Positions 34,926 through 46,078 of a stretch of DNA of 64,000 bases are shown piece by piece. Origin of the DNA: Castor canadensis (lineage: Eukaryota; Chordata; Mammalia; Rodentia; Castoridae); NCBI RefSeq assembly GCF_047511655.1, contig NC_133398.1, positions 106,346,332 through 106,410,331 of the forward strand, given 5' to 3'. Within the stretch, counting starts at the first letter, position 1. Each line of letters starts with the position of its first letter. Below the pieces are notes generated by a model. That model was not told the DNA's origin. It ran no database searches and saw nothing but the letters and a program-made list of their open reading frames with translations. The position numbers and the translations under genes were made by a program.

Positions 34926-35640
34926 TCAGGATTTAAATGTAACATTCTTGGATAAAAGAGAGCTCTAGCTCATTTTGTATATAACTTTGTAAATGTTTGT
35001 ACCATATTTAGATAAAATATAGACACAACACTGCTACAAGGTGGTCATTTAAGACACATGAGCAAATATGTAAATGAACTCTGATTTAGTAGTACTTAAA
35101 GTTTGACAAGATCAGCAGAAAACACAAATAATTTCTTTGATAAAATGTTTCTCTGTAGACGTTACTCAGAGCAGAACAATATTAAGATAACCCTGTTATT
35201 TTATAGACATAGAGAATTTAATTTTAGTTTGACATTACCCTAAAAACTTTTTAGGCAACTCTTAGATTATACTCAATTTAACTTTATTACACACTGAAGC
35301 TTTTTATTATACACTTTTAAAACTTACTCAGATCTTTATATAGCATACTAAACCCTTTGATGGCTTGTTGTTATCCCTCCTATTTGAAACAATCTTTAGG
35401 ACAAACCCTTCTTTACAAAATCCTTTCTCTTCCAAAAAGAAAAAACATTTTTTTTCCTTTAACTTCTCAAAAAAATACATTCACTACCTATCTATATCCT
35501 TTCCAGTTGTTTACTTTGTAACTTGTATTTTAAAATTAACTTTTATAAGAATTTTTAATTTATTATAGGGGCTGGAGTAACTAATTAGTAGCCCTTGTTG
35601 TTTTAAGGAATTTATGATATGCATAAGGCCTCATCATCCC
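34926..35640 (-). other. AT-rich segment inside the ERV, no coding recognised
   Basis: It lies where the N-terminal RT should be, between protease (right) and RT connection (left), yet no RT motif is visible and the sequence is strongly AT-rich. It could be non-coding filler of a non-autonomous element or a later insertion. Confidence 0.4.
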
Positions 35641-35907
35641 TCAGACTTGAGGGGATGTTGTTTTGGGTCACCCTACAGTCATCCCATCAGTCCACACTGT
35701 GGAATCTATTTGTTCCTGAAGAAGGGGGCAGCAGAAATAGCTGCCTGGAGGGAGGAAAACTTGAGTTGAGATAGTAAATCCCATCCCAGCAGAGTCACTG
35801 GAGTTTCAGGAACTATGAGGAAAGAATGACAGAAGAGGAGGTCTGTCAAAGAGCAGGCCAGAGGCTGGGAAAAGTAGCACTCTAGGGGCTGGCCAGATTT
35901 GCCCTGA
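35641..35907 (-). pseudogene. ERV protease remnant
   Basis: The minus frame at 35706-35907 resembles the C-terminal half of a gammaretroviral protease, including the hydrophobic strand and the Leu-Leu-Gly region near the end of the domain. The catalytic N-terminal half is missing: it is cut off by the L1 starting at 35908. Confidence 0.65.
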
Positions 35908-38261
35908 ATGATAATAGAAAGGGAAGGAAAACTACCCAACACATTTTATGAAGCCAGTATTACACTTATCCCAAAACCAGGCAAAGACACCTCCAAAAAG
36001 GAGAACTATAGGCCAATCTCCTTAATGAACATTGATGCAAAAATCCTCAACAAAATAATGGCAAACCGAATTCAACAACACATCAAAAAGAATATTCACC
36101 ACGACCAAGTAGGCTTCATCCCAAGGATGCAGGGGTGGTTCAACATACGAAAATCAATAAATGTAATAAACCACATTAACAGAAGCAAAGACAAAAACCA
36201 CTTGATCATCTCAATAGATGCAGAAAAAGCCTTTGATAAGATCCAACACATTTCATGATAAAAGCTCTAAGAAAACTAGGAATAGAAGGAAAGTACCTCA
36301 ACATTATAAAAGCTATATATGACAAACCTACAGCCAGCATTATACTTAACGGAGAAAAACTGAAACCATTCCCTCTAAAATCAGGAACTAGACAAGGATG
36401 CCCACTATCTCCACTCCTATTCAACATAGTACTGGAATTCCTAGCCAGAGCAATTAGGCAAGAAGAAGGAATAAAAGGAATACAAATAGGTAAAGAAACT
36501 GGCAAAATATCCCTACTTGCAGACGACATGACCCTATACCTTAAAGACCCAAAAAAACTCTACTCAGAAGCTTCTAGACATCATCAATAGCTACAGCAAA
36601 GTAGCAGGATATAAACTCAACATAGAAAAATCATTAGCATTTCTATACACTAACAATGAGCAAACTGAAAAAGAATGTATGAAAATAATTCCATTTACAA
36701 TAGCCTCAAAAAAAGTCAAATACCTAGGTGTAAACCTAACAAAAGATGTGAAAGACCTCTAACAAGGAAAACTACACACTTCTGAAGAAAGAGATTGAGG
36801 AAGACTATAGAAAGTGGAGAGATCTCCCATGCTCATGGATTGGTAGAATCAACATAGTAAAAATGTCAATACTCCCAAAAGTAATCTACATGTTTAATGC
36901 AATAACCATCAAAATTCCAATGACATTCATTAAAGAGATCGAAAAATCTACCGTGAAATTTATATGGAAACACAAGAGGCCACGAATAGCCAAGGCAATA
37001 CTCAGTCAAAAGAACAATGCAGGAGGTATCACAATACCTGACTTCAAACTATATTACAAAGCAATAACAATAAAAACAGCATGGTACTGGCACAAAAACA
37101 GACATGAAGACCAGTGGAACAGAATAGAGGACCCAGATATGAAGCCACACAACTATAACCAACTTGTCTTTAACAAAGGAGCTAAAAATATAGGATGGAG
37201 AAATAGCAGCCTCTTGAACAAAATCTGCTGGGAAAACTGGTTAGCAGTCTGCAAAAAACTGAAACTAGATCCATGTATATCACCCTATACCAATATTAAC
37301 TCAAAATGGATCAAGGATCTTAATATCAGACCCCAAATTCTAAAGTTGATACAGGAAAGAGTAGGAAATACTCTGGAGTTAGTAGGTACAGGTAAGAACT
37401 TTCTCAACGAAACCCCAGCAGCACAGCAACTAAGAGATAGCATAGATAAATGGGACCTCATAAAGCTAAAAAGCTTCTGCTCATCAAAAGAAATGGTCTC
37501 TAAACTGAAGAGAACACCCACAGAGTGGGAGAAAATATTTGCCAACTACACATCAGACAAAGGACTGATAACCAGAATATATAGGGAACTTAAAAAACTA
37601 AATTCTCCCGAAACTAATGAACCAATAAAGAAATGGGCAAGTGAACTAAACAGAACTTTCTCAAAAGAAGAAATTCAAATGGCCAAAAAACACATGAAAA
37701 AATGCTCACCATCTCTAGCAATAAAGGAAATGCAAATTAAAACCACACTAAGATTCCACCTCACCCCTGTTAGAATAGCCATCATCAGCAACACCACCAA
37801 CAACAGGTGTTGGCGAGGATGTGGGGAAAAATGAACCCTCATACACTGTTGGTGGGAATGTAAACTAGTACAATCACTCTGGAAAAAAATTTGGAGTCTA
37901 CTTAAAAAGCTAAACATTGATCTACCATTTGATCCAGCAATACCACTCTTGGAGATATATCCAAAAGACTGTGACACAGATATACCCAAAAGACTGTGCC
38001 AGAGGCACCTGCACATCCATGTTTATTGTGGCACTATTCACAATAGCCAGGTTATGGAAACAGCCAAGATGCCCCACCACTGACGAATGGATTAAGAAAA
38101 TGTGGTATCTATACACAATGGAATTTTATGCAGCCATGAAGAAGAACGAAATGTTATCATTCGCTGGTAAATGGATGGAATTGGAGAACATCATTTTGAG
38201 CGCGGTTAGCCTGGCCCAAAAGACCAAAAATCATATGTTCTCCCTCATATGCGGACATTAG
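35908..38261 (+). pseudogene. L1 ORF2 pseudogene (RT and C-terminal domain)
   Basis: Encodes reverse transcriptase without the endonuclease. Open segments at 35908-36258, 36255-36590, 36863-37834 and 37917-38261 are joined only by frameshifts or stops. The RT active site reads L-A-D-D at 36516-36527 instead of the usual F-A-D-D. The 323-codon segment at 36863-37834 covers thumb and connector. The Cys-rich C-terminus lies across 37800-37870. The native stop is at 38259-38261. Confidence 0.95.
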
Positions 38262-38639
38262 ATCATGGGCAAACACAACAAGAGGATTGGACTTTGAGCA
38301 CATGTAAAAGCGAGAGCACACAAGGGAGGGGTGAGGATAGGTAAGACACCTAAAAAATTAGCTAGCAGTTGTTGCCCTTAATGCACAGAAACTAAAGCAG
38401 ATACCTTAAAAGCAACTGAGGCTAATAGGAAAAGGGGACCAGAAACTAGAGAAAAGATTAGATCAAAAAGAATTAACCTAGAAGGTAACACACACGCATA
38501 GGAAATTAATGTGAGTCAATGCCCTGTATAGCTATCCTTATCTCCACCAGCAAAAACCCTTGTTCTTTCCTATTATTGCTCATACACTCTCTTCAACAAA
38601 ATTAGAAATAAGGGCAAAATAGTTTCTGCTGGATATTGA

Positions 38640-38703
38640 GGGGGTGGGGGGGAGAGGGAGGAGGCGGAGTGGGTGGTAAGGGAGGGGGTGAGGGCAGGGG
38701 GGA
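38640..38703 (+). repeat. G-rich L1 3' UTR tract with G-quadruplex potential
   Basis: At least six runs of three or more G, separated by short purine loops, on the + strand. Such a polypurine tract is a known feature of L1 3' UTRs. A second copy lies at 40199-40253. Confidence 0.8.
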
Positions 38704-38756
38704 GAAATGACCCAAGCCTTGTATGCACATATAAATAAAACAATAAAAAAAATTAG

Positions 38757-39347
38757 TGCAGCACTATGGAAATCAGTATGGAGATTTATCAAAAAATTAA
38801 AAATGGAACTACCTTATTATACAGCCTAACCACTTCTGGGAATATACCCAAAAGAACCAAAGTCAGCTTGCTATAGAGATATCCATACGCCCATGTTTAT
38901 TACATCACTATTCACAATAGCCAAATTGTGCTAAGCCTAGGTGATGGATGGGTAAAGAAAATGTGGTAATACATACAATGGAGTAATGTCTGCTGGAAAA
39001 TGGAGGGAACTGGAGATTATCATTTTAAGTGAAGTAATCAAGTCCCCAAAGACAAATATTGCATATTTCCTCTCTTTTCATGGAAATTAGAGAAAAAAAG
39101 AAAGTTTATAAAAATAAAGGGGGACTACTAGAAGGGTGAAGGGAAATGGAGAGGGGGAAGAGGATAAGAGAGAGTATTGGAGGGGTGAGAATGACTAGAG
39201 TAATTGTATACATGTATGGAAATGTCATAATGAAACCCCTTACTATGAACAGTTAATATACACCAACAAAAATTTAAAATGAACATAAGGATTACTATAT
39301 GATATAACAATGTATATTCATAATATATTAAAGTTTCTATCACAAGC
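38757..39347 (+). mobile_element. L1 3' end, second of three stacked
   Basis: ORF2 C-terminal sequence from 'atggaaatcagtatggagat' through 'gtttattacatcactattca', then a 3' UTR ('catgtatggaaatgtcataa'). Older than its neighbours, with no long open frame. It ends near an A13 run at 39348. Confidence 0.85.
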
Positions 39348-39361
39348 AAAAAAAAAAAAAG

Positions 39362-40307
39362 AACACTGCCACCACCAAATGCTGGCAAAGATGCGGTGGG
39401 GTGTGTGTGTGTGTGTGAAGGAGCCCTCATACACTGCTGGTGGGAATGTAAGCTAGTGCAATCACTTTGGAAAAAAATATGGAGGCTTCTTAGAAAACTA
39501 AACACAGATCTGCCATACCACCCAGCAATACCACTCCTAGGGATATACCCGAAGGAATGCAACTCAAGTTATTACAAAAGCACCTGCACACCCATGTTTA
39601 TTGCAGAACTATTCACAATAGCCAAGTATGTAAACAGCCAAGATGCCCCACCACTGACAAATGGATCATGAAAATGTGATATTTATACACAGTGGACTTT
39701 CACTCAGCCACAAAGAAGAATGAAACCTTGTCATTTGCAAGTAAATGGATGGAACTAAAGAACATCATCTTACGTAAAGTTAGCCAGGCTCAGAAGGCCA
39801 AAAATCATATGTTCTCCCTCATATGTGGACTTTAGATCTAAAACAAATGCAGTAATATCATTGGTCACACGCTAAGGGGAGAACACGCACAGGAGAAATA
39901 TGGAAAGGAAAGGAACCTAAAACTTGAATGTGGTTGATGCGCTCACTGTTGAGGAGTAAATATACTAATCTTAAACTGGCTGAGGCCACTATGGGAAGGG
40001 GACCAGGAACTAGTGAAGAGGTCTGGTAGAAATGAACCAATGTGAGTTGCAATACACAAGTGTATGGAATCAATGCGAGGAATCTCTTTGTACAGCCATC
40101 TTTATCTCTAACTAGCAAAAAACGCTGTCTTTCTTATTATCTCTTATGCTTTCTCTTCAACAAAGTCGGAGAACAAGAGGACAGAACAGGTTGTGCCTGA
40201 GGATGGGGGGGTGGGAGGGGTGGAGGAGGTGGGGGTTGGGGGAGTGGGGGGGTAGCACAAACAATGTATAAACATGTAAGTAAACGTAAAAAGATAAAAT
40301 AAAAGGA
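39362..40307 (+). mobile_element. L1 3' end, third of three stacked
   Basis: ORF2 C-terminus (open part 39396-39671, residues like HPAIPLLGIYPKECNSSYY), then a 3' UTR with a G-rich tract (40199-40253) and an A-rich tail to 40307. A short (GT)n at 39400-39416 interrupts the Cys-rich region. Confidence 0.9.
40199..40253 (+). repeat. G-rich L1 3' UTR tract, second copy
   Basis: Runs of G4 to G6 in short order. The reverse complement gives a spurious Pro-rich frame, which should not be annotated as a gene. Confidence 0.8.
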
Positions 40308-40309
40308 GA

Positions 40310-40589
40310 AAAGAAAAAAGTTATGCTTAATGCGCATTGTTGGTAAATACATTGGATAAGGAATCCAGTATAGGTATTTCCTCTCTATTTCAATCTTGCT
40401 GGAAGAGAGTTTTATTACAAATAGGTGTTGGATTCTGTCAAATACCTTTTCTGCGTTGATTGATATGATCATATTATTTTTCTTCTTTGCCTTGTTGATC
40501 TGTTTCAGAATGTGAAACCAGCCTTGCATACCTGGAATAAACCCAACTTGGTCATCACTTGTAATTTCTTTTATACATTTGACTTGCTG
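40310..40589 (-). mobile_element. L1 ORF2 RT fragment
   Basis: Minus-strand RT residues ([18 protein letters not shown] near 40535; [16 protein letters not shown] near 40455) on an otherwise broken frame. The L1 continues on the right of the SINE at 40590. Confidence 0.9.
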
Positions 40590-40674
40590 AGGGCTGGTGG
40601 GGTGGCTTAAGTGGTAGAGCACCTGCTTAGCAAGCATGAGGCCCTGAGTTCAAACCTCAGTACTGTCAATAGAA
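40590..40674 (+). mobile_element. tRNA-derived (ID-like) SINE
   Basis: Body 'gggctggtggggtggctta', ending 'gagttcaaacctcagtac'. Inserted within the minus-strand L1. A T15 run follows, unlike the A-rich tail of other copies. Confidence 0.85.
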
Positions 40675-40699
40675 ATTTTTTTTTTTTTTGATTTGTGAT

Positions 40700-42080
40700 T
40701 TGTTGTTGAGGTAAATTCATGAAAGATATTGTATTGTCGTTTTCTATTTTTGAACTCTTGTCCTCTGGCTTTGGAATATGACCTAATAAAATGAATCAGA
40801 GATTGCTCCTCTCTCTTCTGTTTTTAGAAAAGATGTGTTAAAATTGTGCTGTTTCATCTTTAAATATGTGGTAGAATTCTCCAGTGAAAGCCCTTGGCCT
40901 GGAGGTTTCTTTTTTAGGAAATTTTTTGGATAATGAACTCACAGTGTTTAAATCACATTAGGACTATGCAAATTATTTATTTCATGTTGGTTGAGTTTTT
41001 CTAGCTTTAGGTTTTCAAGGAATTGACCTTTTCCTTTAATATTAAAAATTTTCTCCAAAAATTTCAAATTTATGAGTATTAAGTATTTCCTTACAATTTC
41101 TTTAAAGACTACAAATTTTTAGTGTTAGCATTTTGGTCCTAGTATTAGAGAAATCTTTTATTGGAGATTTATCAACTTCGTTGATTTTTTTGAAGAACAA
41201 GCTTTGAGTTTTATTATTTCTTTCTGTTGATTTCCTCCTTTCAACTTCATTGATTTCTGCTCTGGCCTTTACAGTTTCTTTCCTCCTCATCTTCAGTCTG
41301 TTTTTTCTTTCTGTTTCAGTTTCTTGAGGTGGAAACTTCAATTGAGGATTTGAGGCATTTTTTTAATATTAATACTTATTACTATAAATTTCTCTCAACA
41401 CTTTTTCTTGCTTCATTTTACACAGTTTGGTGTGTCCTATTTTAATTTGTGTTTGTCATTCTTTTGTACACATTTTCATTCTCTGTGAGACTCCCTCCTT
41501 CACCCATGGATTATTTAGAAGTATATTGTTTAATGATACATGTTTAGAGATTTTCCTTTTGTCTCTGCCATACTCAGATAACATGCTCTGTATGAGTTCA
41601 GTTCTTTTATGCTTTCTTCTTGTTGTTTTCATCCATACTGATTTGAATGCTTATGGACACTTAAAAGAAAAAAGCATATTCTGCTGCTATAGGGTGAAAT
41701 GTCTATACATGCCAACTACATCCTTCTGATAGACTTTATAGTTCAGATCCTTGCTGATTTTCTCTCTTGTATTCCTATGAGTTGATAAGAGAGACATATC
41801 AAAGTCCCCAACCATAACTGTGGATTTTAGGCTCTGCTGTTGTTTGCATGTAGAACCATTTTGTGTTTCTGATGGATTTGTCCTTTCATCTTTATGCAGA
41901 GTCCCTTTTTGTCTTCTGTCATTCTTGCTCTAAAATCTGTATTATTGAATTTTCATACAGTCACTTGTACCTTCATTTTCCATGATTGTTCTCAGACCTT
42001 TGTCCCTCCTTTTACTTCCAGTAAATGCCTATGCCGTCGAATTTGAACTGAGCTGCTCATGCACTGTTGTATCATGTTTG
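40700..42080 (-). mobile_element. Old L1 ORF2 (endonuclease to RT start)
   Basis: Continuation of 40310-40589. The minus-strand frame at 41102-41341 is typical of the Lys/Glu-rich region between endonuclease and RT. 'atggattatttagaagtata' (41507) and 'caaagtccccaaccataact' (41800) are known endonuclease-linker sequence in reverse. Many stops. Confidence 0.85.
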
Positions 42081-42624
42081 TAATAACTGCCATTCTCCCT
42101 GCCTTCATTTTAGTTGCCTCAAACAGCAGGGTTTGCTGTGGCTCTTCAGTGGAATGTGGAATGCTGCTCCCACCCCCATCCCCAAAGAGCCTGCCATGGG
42201 GTTTGCAGGAAATACCAAGACTACCTCATGCTGATTAGGGCCATTTATAACCCAGCTCAGAAATGCAATATAACACTCTCCATCTGCTCTGCATTTGGAA
42301 CTGCAAGTCTGAACTGTCATGCTGTTGGCTTCCTTGCCAGCCCTCCGTCCAGCCCTGCATGCTGGCCTCTCTCTGGGGGAACTTTCTCCAGCACCACCAT
42401 CTAGAACTCACCTTTTTCTCTTAATTTTCCCAGGGCATACAGCCTTGAATGAATGGGCTCTGTGTCTTCCTAAAATGGATTTTTATACCACCAGGCTGTA
42501 TGCCATATAGTTGCTGAGTTCTGACCCCCCACCTAGGTCAGGTGCTCAGTACAAGTGCTTCAAGACTGGACTAGAAAAGCATTCTGGTTTTGAAGGGGGA
42601 ATAGGAAAATTGAATTTATTAAAA
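42081..42624. other. Unassigned sequence, no clear repeat
   Basis: Moderate GC, no transposon recognised. A splice-acceptor-like 'ctgccttcattttag' ends at 42109, but the frames after it contain no recognised motif. Confidence 0.4.
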
Positions 42625-42718
42625 ATGCTGGTGGAGTGGCTCAAGTGGTAGAGTGCCTGCCTAGCAAGCGTGAGGCCCTGAGTTCAAACTCCAGTACCAC
42701 CAAAAAATAGAAAAAAGA
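42625..42718 (+). mobile_element. tRNA-derived (ID-like) SINE, well preserved
   Basis: Carries the full body 'ctggtggagtggctcaagtg', 'gcctgcctagcaagcgtgag' and 'ttcaaactccagtaccacc' with an A-rich tail. It is the closest to an apparent consensus in the window. Confidence 0.92.
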
Positions 42719-42841
42719 GCTGCCTTATAATCTCAAGTTATGGACTGGAAAAAAATCCATGCTGACGGTGTTTCACAGACTTAATTATCATTTATTTTTC
42801 ATTTCAATATGCATATTTAAAGATTTTATTTCCTCTCTTAG

Positions 42842-43080
42842 GACAAGACTCCAGTGCTATGAACGGCAGTTATGTGGCCTCACCATCCCCATATGTTTCA
42901 CTCCACACTCCTTACACAGGCTCCAGTCTGGCCTCAGGTAGCTTCAGATACAGGGAGAACTTCCATTCTAACATCAACCAGCAGACAGCCATCCCACTAA
43001 CATGCTATGTACAGCAGATAACTCAACTATCCACTGAACCAGGCCCCAGAGTAAACCTGTCCCAGCAGGCACAGACATGA
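42842..43080 (+). CDS. Candidate 3'-terminal coding exon, protein not recognised
   Basis: A good splice acceptor ('ttttatttcctctcttag', ending at 42841) is followed by an open frame to a TGA at 43078-43080, about 79 codons after an incomplete first codon. The frame is rich in Ser, Thr, Tyr, Pro and Gln (for example MNGSYVASPSPYVSLHTPY at 42859), as in low-complexity C-terminal tails of transcription or RNA-binding proteins. I could not assign it to a family. No donor or upstream exon was identified, and it may be a pseudogene or chance frame. Confidence 0.27.
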
Positions 43081-43165
43081 GGTGTGTATGTCCCCATGCT
43101 GAGGATCAAAACCTTTCCAAAGGTATTTATTTTCACTGCCATTTCTGACCTCAAAGAAATTGAAT

Positions 43166-43366
43166 GCCAGCCAGGCACTGGTGGCTCACATCTGTAATCC
43201 TAGCTACTCAGGAGGCAGAGATCAGTAGGATCTCAGTTTGTAGGCAGCACAGGAAAATAGTCTGCAAGACCCTATCTCAAAATAACCCAGCACAAAAAGG
43301 GCTGGTGGAGTGGTTCAAGGTGAAGGCACTGAGTTCAAGCCCCAGTACTGCAAAAAAAAGAAAGGA
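43166..43366 (+). mobile_element. Composite SINE (B1-like plus ID-like) with target-site duplication
   Basis: 'ggcactggtggctcacatct' starts the B1-like unit; 'gggctggtggagtggttcaa' starts an ID-like unit with an internal deletion. Flanked by 'aaagaaattgaat' (43153-43165) and 'aaagaaactgaat' (43367-43379). Confidence 0.9.
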
Positions 43367-43382
43367 AAAGAAACTGAATTTC

Positions 43383-43540
43383 ATATATGTGTGTGTGTGT
43401 ATGTACATAAGTATACATGAATATATAGGTACATATGCTTATGTATGTGTATATACATATATATGTGTATTAATATATACATATATGTGTATATAAAGAT
43501 ATATATACATACATATACATATGTACATATATGTAAATAA
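43383..43540. repeat. Long (TATG/TATA/TACA)n microsatellite
   Basis: About 158 bases of TA-rich alternating sequence beginning with a (TG)n run. Many self-complementary stretches could form hairpins. Confidence 0.93.
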
Positions 43541-43564
43541 TAAAGTGGCATTTAAACAAATGTT

Positions 43565-44696
43565 TAAATCTTACATCCAAATCTCAACAAATGGCACTGG
43601 AGTAATTGGATGTCCATAGGCAGAAATTAAAAGAGCATTGACCTTATGTAAAACCAACTCATAATGGGCCAAAGATTTACATGTAAAGCATAAAGCTTTA
43701 AAACTTCCAAACAGAGGAGAAAATCTTTCTTCTGGACCTGGGGATTGGCGAATAGACATAATCCATCTACACACATGCAAAATCAGTAAGCTGATTTCCT
43801 TGACATTAAAGATCTTTAGTCTGAGAAAGTCCAGGTAAAAAGATGGAAAGACAAGATATAGACTGTAATAAATAATTGCAAGTCAAGCATCTGACAAAGG
43901 GCTTACACATAGATTGTAAGAACTTTCAAAACCCAACAGTTTATAAAGAAAAACAACTATCAAATTAGAACATGAGCAAATAACATGAATAGACATTTCA
44001 CTGAGTCGGATACAGGTGGTCAACAGTACGTGAAGAGATATTCAACTTTATTAGTTACCCAAGAGACACAAATTAAAACCATGATAAGGCATCTTAAATA
44101 CTTGAACAATTACAAAGCAAAGCAGTAGACTTAATGCTGGTGACCACACCCAGAAACTGGATTTTTTTATTTTTTGCTGCTGTACATGTAAAATGATACA
44201 GCCACCTGGAAACAATGTGACAGTTTCTAAAAAGCCAAAATATACCCTTACCATACAACCAGCAATCACTCCTAGGCACTGATCCCAGGGAAATAAACAT
44301 TCATCTTCCCTACAAAAACCTCAAAACGAATGTTCATAGCAGATTTATTTGTAATGGCAGAAATCTGGAAGACATCTCTATTGGTGAATGGTTAAACAGC
44401 AGGGTGCATCTATGGGGCACTATCATCTGTAGTAGAGAAATGAACTCTACACAACTTGGATAGTGCTCACGGGCGTTATGCTGAGCAAAAAATGCCAGTC
44501 TCAAAAGATCACATACCATACAGCTCCATTTATAAAACACCCACAAGATGAGAAATTTATGAAACAAGGCGTCCTGTTTTAGAATCCTGTCAGTTTTGCA
44601 GGTGTGAAGCTCTCTGTGGTGATGGAATAGCTCTGCATTAAACTGTGGTGGTCACTCAGGAATCCATGCAGATGAAAGCGTGGCATAGAACCACAT

Positions 44697-44736
<40 letters not shown>

Positions 44737-44785
44737 CGTTCCAATATCAGCTTCCTGGTTGTGACATCGTAAGATGGAATTTGTG
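43565..44785 (+). mobile_element. Old L1M: ORF2 C-terminal part and 3' UTR
   Basis: 'acacaaattaaaaccatgat' (44069) and 'accatacaaccagcaatcac' (44250) are L1 ORF2 landmarks on the + strand, with no long open frame. The 3' UTR ends with a CA repeat and 'cagcttcctggttgtgacat', typical of L1M. Confidence 0.8.
44697..44734. repeat. (CA)n microsatellite in L1M 3' UTR
   Basis: About 18 pure CA units at the same place in the L1M 3' UTR as the repeat at 30134. Confidence 0.95.
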
Positions 44786-44791
44786 AGCGAG

Positions 44792-45138
44792 TGCTATAAT
44801 TTAAATGCTGAATGCCTTCCCCAAAGCCAGTGTGTTAAATGCTTGGTCCCTCAAATGGGGCCATTGGGAGGTGGGGCCCAGTGGAAGATTTTAAGGTCAT
44901 TGGGGCTATGCACTCAAAGGGAAATGTGGGTTCCTGGTCTCTTCCTGGTTCTCGCTTTGCTTCCTGGCCATGATGTGAGCAGTGTTGCTTTACCATGCAC
45001 TCCTGCCATGAAGTGCTACCTTACCACAGACCCAAAACAATGGGGCCAATTGATCATGGCCCAGAACCTCCAAAACTGTGAACCTAGCTGATTCTGTCAG
45101 TTACTTTATTTTGTAATGATGGAAAGCTAACTGGCACA
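44792..45138 (+). mobile_element. MaLR LTR, full length
   Basis: 347 bases from 'tgctataatttaaatgctga' to 'aagctaactggcaca', with 'gggaggtggggcccagtgg' and 'ctccaaaactgtgaac' blocks. The five flanking bases are 'gcgag' and 'gcaag', compatible with a 5-bp duplication. Confidence 0.85.
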
Positions 45139-45799
45139 GCAAGACTGGGTGGTAGGTCCATGGTTTTAAACATCCCATGAATCTATAAGTATTTTACAAT
45201 TAAATACTTATGTCCCATGTTGTCCAGGGAAATGGAATTTTCTAGACAGGATAATATATTGGATTAGGCTTCTTTTGGTGTTTGACAACTTAAAGACATG
45301 AGCTGTGAGTTTATAATTTGAGACAGTGGCACTTGTTTTTCACATTTTCATTTGTGGGTCCATTCAATAAATGTTTATCAAGGGACACATGCCAGGTGTG
45401 GACCAGGACTAATCTCTGGTGCAGGACGCATCAACTGATACCTGTGTTTCCTTACTTTGAGGAAGAGCTCCAGCATCAACTCACTGGGACTGGTGTTTGG
45501 TAGAGTTGTGTCAGTCTCTGACTTCCTACATAAATCTGGTTATCGTCACACAGACCTTAGGCTTCACCTCACAGACTCGTACTTCCTGTTCCTCTTGGCC
45601 TGTTCCGGCAGGTATTGGGGTCACAGCCCCATCCTCTCACACATTGGGGCAGCACCCCACAGAAGGCCAGCTGACTCTGCCTTCCCTACCTCTGTTGGCA
45701 TTGTGCCCAGGCACTGATCATCTCTACCTCATTTTCTGATACAGCAGCCACCCATTATTTCTTTTAATAATTCTTAATGATTTTAGGAAGCTTAGAGTT
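45139..45799. other. Unassigned sequence
   Basis: Nothing clear. 'cattcaataaatgtttatca' at 45361 is a weak L2/MIR-like motif. Overlapping + frames at 45457-45739 have no recognised domain. Confidence 0.4.
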
Positions 45800-45885
45800 T
45801 TTTTCTGGTGGGACTGGGGTTTGAACTCAGGGCCTTGAGCTTGCTAGGCTGATAATCTACCTTCTGAGCCACACCTCCAGACCCA
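45800..45885 (-). mobile_element. ID-like SINE
   Basis: The + strand shows 'actggggtttgaactcaggg' and 'gcttgctaggctgataatct', the reverse of the ID-like body. Confidence 0.8.
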
Positions 45886-45904
45886 TTATTTTAATTTGTT
45901 GTTG

Positions 45905-46075
45905 TTGTTGTTTTTGCAGTGTACACCTTGAACCGCTACACCAGCCCTTTTCTGTGATGGGATTTTCGAGATAGGATCTAGGGAGCTATTTGCCATGGCT
46001 GGCTTCAAACTTCGATCCTCCCGATCTCTGCCTCCTGAGTAGCTAGGATTACAGGTGTGAGCCATCAGTGCCTGG
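45905..46075 (-). mobile_element. Composite SINE
   Basis: Separate from the ID unit at 45800: the reverse shows a B1-like head ('tgagtagctaggattacagg' on +) and an ID-like remnant on the left. Lies beside an L1 tail at 46079. Confidence 0.8.
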
Positions 46076-46078
46076 CAA

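Larger units (their letters stand above)
35908..38756 (+). mobile_element. L1, 5'-truncated, relatively young
   Basis: Starts inside ORF2 and runs to the 3' UTR and an A-rich tail (about 38738-38756). The body holds ORF2 RT, the C-terminal domain and a G-rich 3' UTR. It is the least decayed L1 in the window. Its 5' truncation abuts ERV protease sequence. Confidence 0.95.

Noticed and set aside
40137..40637. 166-codon minus frame
   Set aside because: It joins a piece of antisense L1 RT to the reverse of a G-rich L1 3' UTR, giving a Pro run. It crosses two different elements.
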